From contig CAMHER010000112.1 in the NCBI GenBank assembly GCA_946184215.1, forward strand, positions 1 through 6,369: a stretch of DNA of 6,369 bases, read 5' to 3'. The DNA comes from an uncultured Clostridia bacterium. GTDB lineage: Bacteria; Bacillota; Clostridia; Oscillospirales; Oscillospiraceae. This document shows positions 5,142 through 6,369 of this stretch, piece after piece. A program made the translations under genes and the position numbers. The notes under the pieces were generated by a model. The model was not told the origin of the DNA. It did no database searches and saw only the letters and a program-made list of their open reading frames with translations. The stretch's first letter is position 1, and the number at the start of each line of letters is the position of its first letter.

Positions 5142-6369
5142 ATGATGAGCAACATCCCCGAAGTCAAGCTTGGCATCCTTGCCGTTTCCCGCGACTGCTT
5201 CCCCATCGGCCTCTCGATCCGCCGCCGCGAGGCGATCGTCGCCGCCTGCCGCGGCGGGCTGTATGAGTGCCCGGTGACGGTCGAAAATGAAAAGGACATG
5301 CTCAAGGCCGTTGAGGACGTCAAGAGCGCCGGCTGCAACGCGCTGGTCGTTTTCCTCGGCAACTTCGGCCCCGAGACGCCCGAGACGCTGATCGCCAAAT
5401 ACTTTGACGGCCCCTGCATGTTCGTGGCCGCCGCAGAGGGCGACGGCGACCTGATCAACGGCCGCGGCGACGCCTACTGCGGCATGCTCAACTGCTCGTA
5501 TAATCTCGGCATGCGCCATCTCAAGGGCTATATCCCCGAATATCCCGTCGGCACCGCCGCGGAGCTGGGGCAGAAAATCAAGGAGTTCATCCCGATCGCC
5601 CGCGCGATCATCGGCGTGAAGAACCTCAAGATCATCTCCTTCGGCCCCCGTCCGCAGGACTTCTTCGCCTGCAACGCGCCGATCAGGGGCCTCTATGAGC
5701 TGGGTGTCGAGATCGAGGAGAACAGCGAGCTTGACCTGCTGGTTTCCTACAAGGCCCACGCCGGCGACGAGCGTATTCCTTCCGTCTGCGAGGACATGGC
5801 AAAGGAAATGGGCGAGGGCAAGTACTTCCCCGACCTGCTCGCGCGCATGGCGCAGTTCGAGCTGACGCTGCTCGACTGGGCCGAGGCGCACAAGGGCGCG
5901 CGCAAGTACGTGGCCTTTGCCGACAAGTGCTGGCCCGCCTTCCCGGAGCAGTTCGGCTTTGAGCCCTGCTTCGTCAACTCCCGTCTTGCCGCCCGCGGCA
6001 TCCCCGTGAGCTGCGAGGTCGACATCTACGGCGCTCTGAGCGAATACATCGGAGCCTGCGTCAGCCAGGATGCCGTCACGATCCTGGACATCAACAACTC
6101 CGTCCCCGCCGAGATGTGGGAGAGCCAGATCAAGGGCAGCTACGATTACAGCCTGAGCGATACCTTCATGGGCTTCCACTGCGGCAACACGCCCAGCTGC
6201 AAGATGTGCGCCGACCGGGCCGTGAAGTATCAGCTTATTCAGCACCGTCTGCTTGAGCCGGAAGGAAGCGAGCCCGACTTCACCCGCGGCACGCTGGAAG
6301 GCGACATCGCCCCTGGCGAGATCACCTTCTTCCGCCTCCAGTGCGACAGCGAGGGCGTGCTGCGCTCCT
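5142..6369 (+). CDS. L-fucose/L-arabinose isomerase family protein, 3' end cut by window
   Basis: An open frame of 409 visible residues with no stop before the window ends. ATG 5142 is chosen over the in-frame ATG 5145 because AAGGAGG (5126-5132) sits nine bases upstream of it. It follows the DUF4867 stop by one base, so the two are translationally coupled. The sequence resembles the shorter fucose-isomerase-like proteins of Firmicutes: DLINGRGDAYCG (103-114), FGPRPQDF (167-174), DKCWPAFPEQFG (261-272), SCEVDIYGALS (290-300), ILDINNS (314-320) and FHCGNTPSCKMC (345-356). E292 and D316 are 24 residues apart, the same spacing as the Mn-binding E337 and D361 of E. coli FucI. Members interconvert aldoses and ketoses such as L-fucose/L-fuculose or D-arabinose/D-ribulose. 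Paired with a xylulokinase, this one should feed a ketose to the kinase, but the actual sugar is undetermined. Confidence 0.87.
   Translation, partial: MMSNIPEVKLGILAVSRDCFPIGLSIRRREAIVAACRGGLYECPVTVENEKDMLKAVEDVKSAGCNALVVFLGNFGPETPETLIAKYFDGPCMFVAAAEGDGDLINGRGDAYCGMLNCSYNLGMRHLKGYIPEYPVGTAAELGQKIKEFIPIARAIIGVKNLKIISFGPRPQDFFACNAPIRGLYELGVEIEENSELDLLVSYKAHAGDERIPSVCEDMAKEMGEGKYFPDLLARMAQFELTLLDWAEAHKGARKYVAFADKCWPAFPEQFGFEPCFVNSRLAARGIPVSCEVDIYGALSEYIGACVSQDAVTILDINNSVPAEMWESQIKGSYDYSLSDTFMGFHCGNTPSCKMCADRAVKYQLIQHRLLEPEGSEPDFTRGTLEGDIAPGEITFFRLQCDSEGVLRS

Noticed and set aside
4454..5458. A 334-codon open frame on the minus strand
   Set aside because: It spans the xylB end, all of DUF4867 and the isomerase start in antisense, with no recognisable domain.
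5124..6245. A 373-codon open frame on the minus strand
   Set aside because: It is antisense to the fucose-isomerase-like gene, whose plus-strand frame carries clear family motifs and a ribosome binding site. The minus frame is low-complexity and rich in A, G, V, D and L, as expected from the complement of GC-rich codons.

Overview
The window looks like chromosomal DNA from a GC-rich, gut-type Firmicute (Clostridia, perhaps the Oscillospiraceae/Ruminococcaceae side). This is inferred from strong AAGGAGG ribosome binding sites, sigma-A-like promoter spacing, a VTC/DUF4956/ComEC-like gene set and a DUF4867 gene, all familiar in that group. No phage, transposon, CRISPR, rRNA or tRNA signature was seen. 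The seven protein genes fall into three transcription units.

Region 1 (1-407): the 3' end of a plus-strand calcium/sodium antiporter (CaCA/YrbG family), then a perfect 17-bp inverted repeat with A and T tails. This is a bidirectional terminator shared with the converging unit.

Region 2 (419-2740, minus strand): a three-gene unit transcribed as VTC-domain polyphosphate polymerase, then DUF4956 membrane protein, then an exported lipoprotein with a ComEC-type metallo-beta-lactamase domain. Gaps are 26 and 31 bases and every gene has a strong ribosome binding site. The likely theme is polyphosphate synthesis at the membrane. DUF4956 may be a membrane partner, and the lipoprotein may be a hydrolase outside the cell; both roles are inferred.

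Region 3 (2741-3005): a 265-base divergent intergenic region, AT-richer in parts. It has several inverted repeats, a GC-rich leader hairpin next to the VTC ribosome binding site, and a near-consensus promoter (TTGACA, 17 bases, TAATAT) reading right.

Region 4 (3006-6369, plus strand): a tightly packed sugar operon: FGGY-family xylulokinase (xylB), a DUF4867 cupin-like protein, and an L-fucose/L-arabinose isomerase-family protein cut by the window end. Gaps are 11 bases and 1 base. Isomerase plus kinase implies aldose to ketose to ketose phosphate; DUF4867 has no assigned role and might be an epimerase, isomerase or mutarotase for the same sugar. The xylB start is odd: the only ordinary start codon (GTG 3006) overlaps the ribosome binding site, and an ATC stands where ATG is expected.
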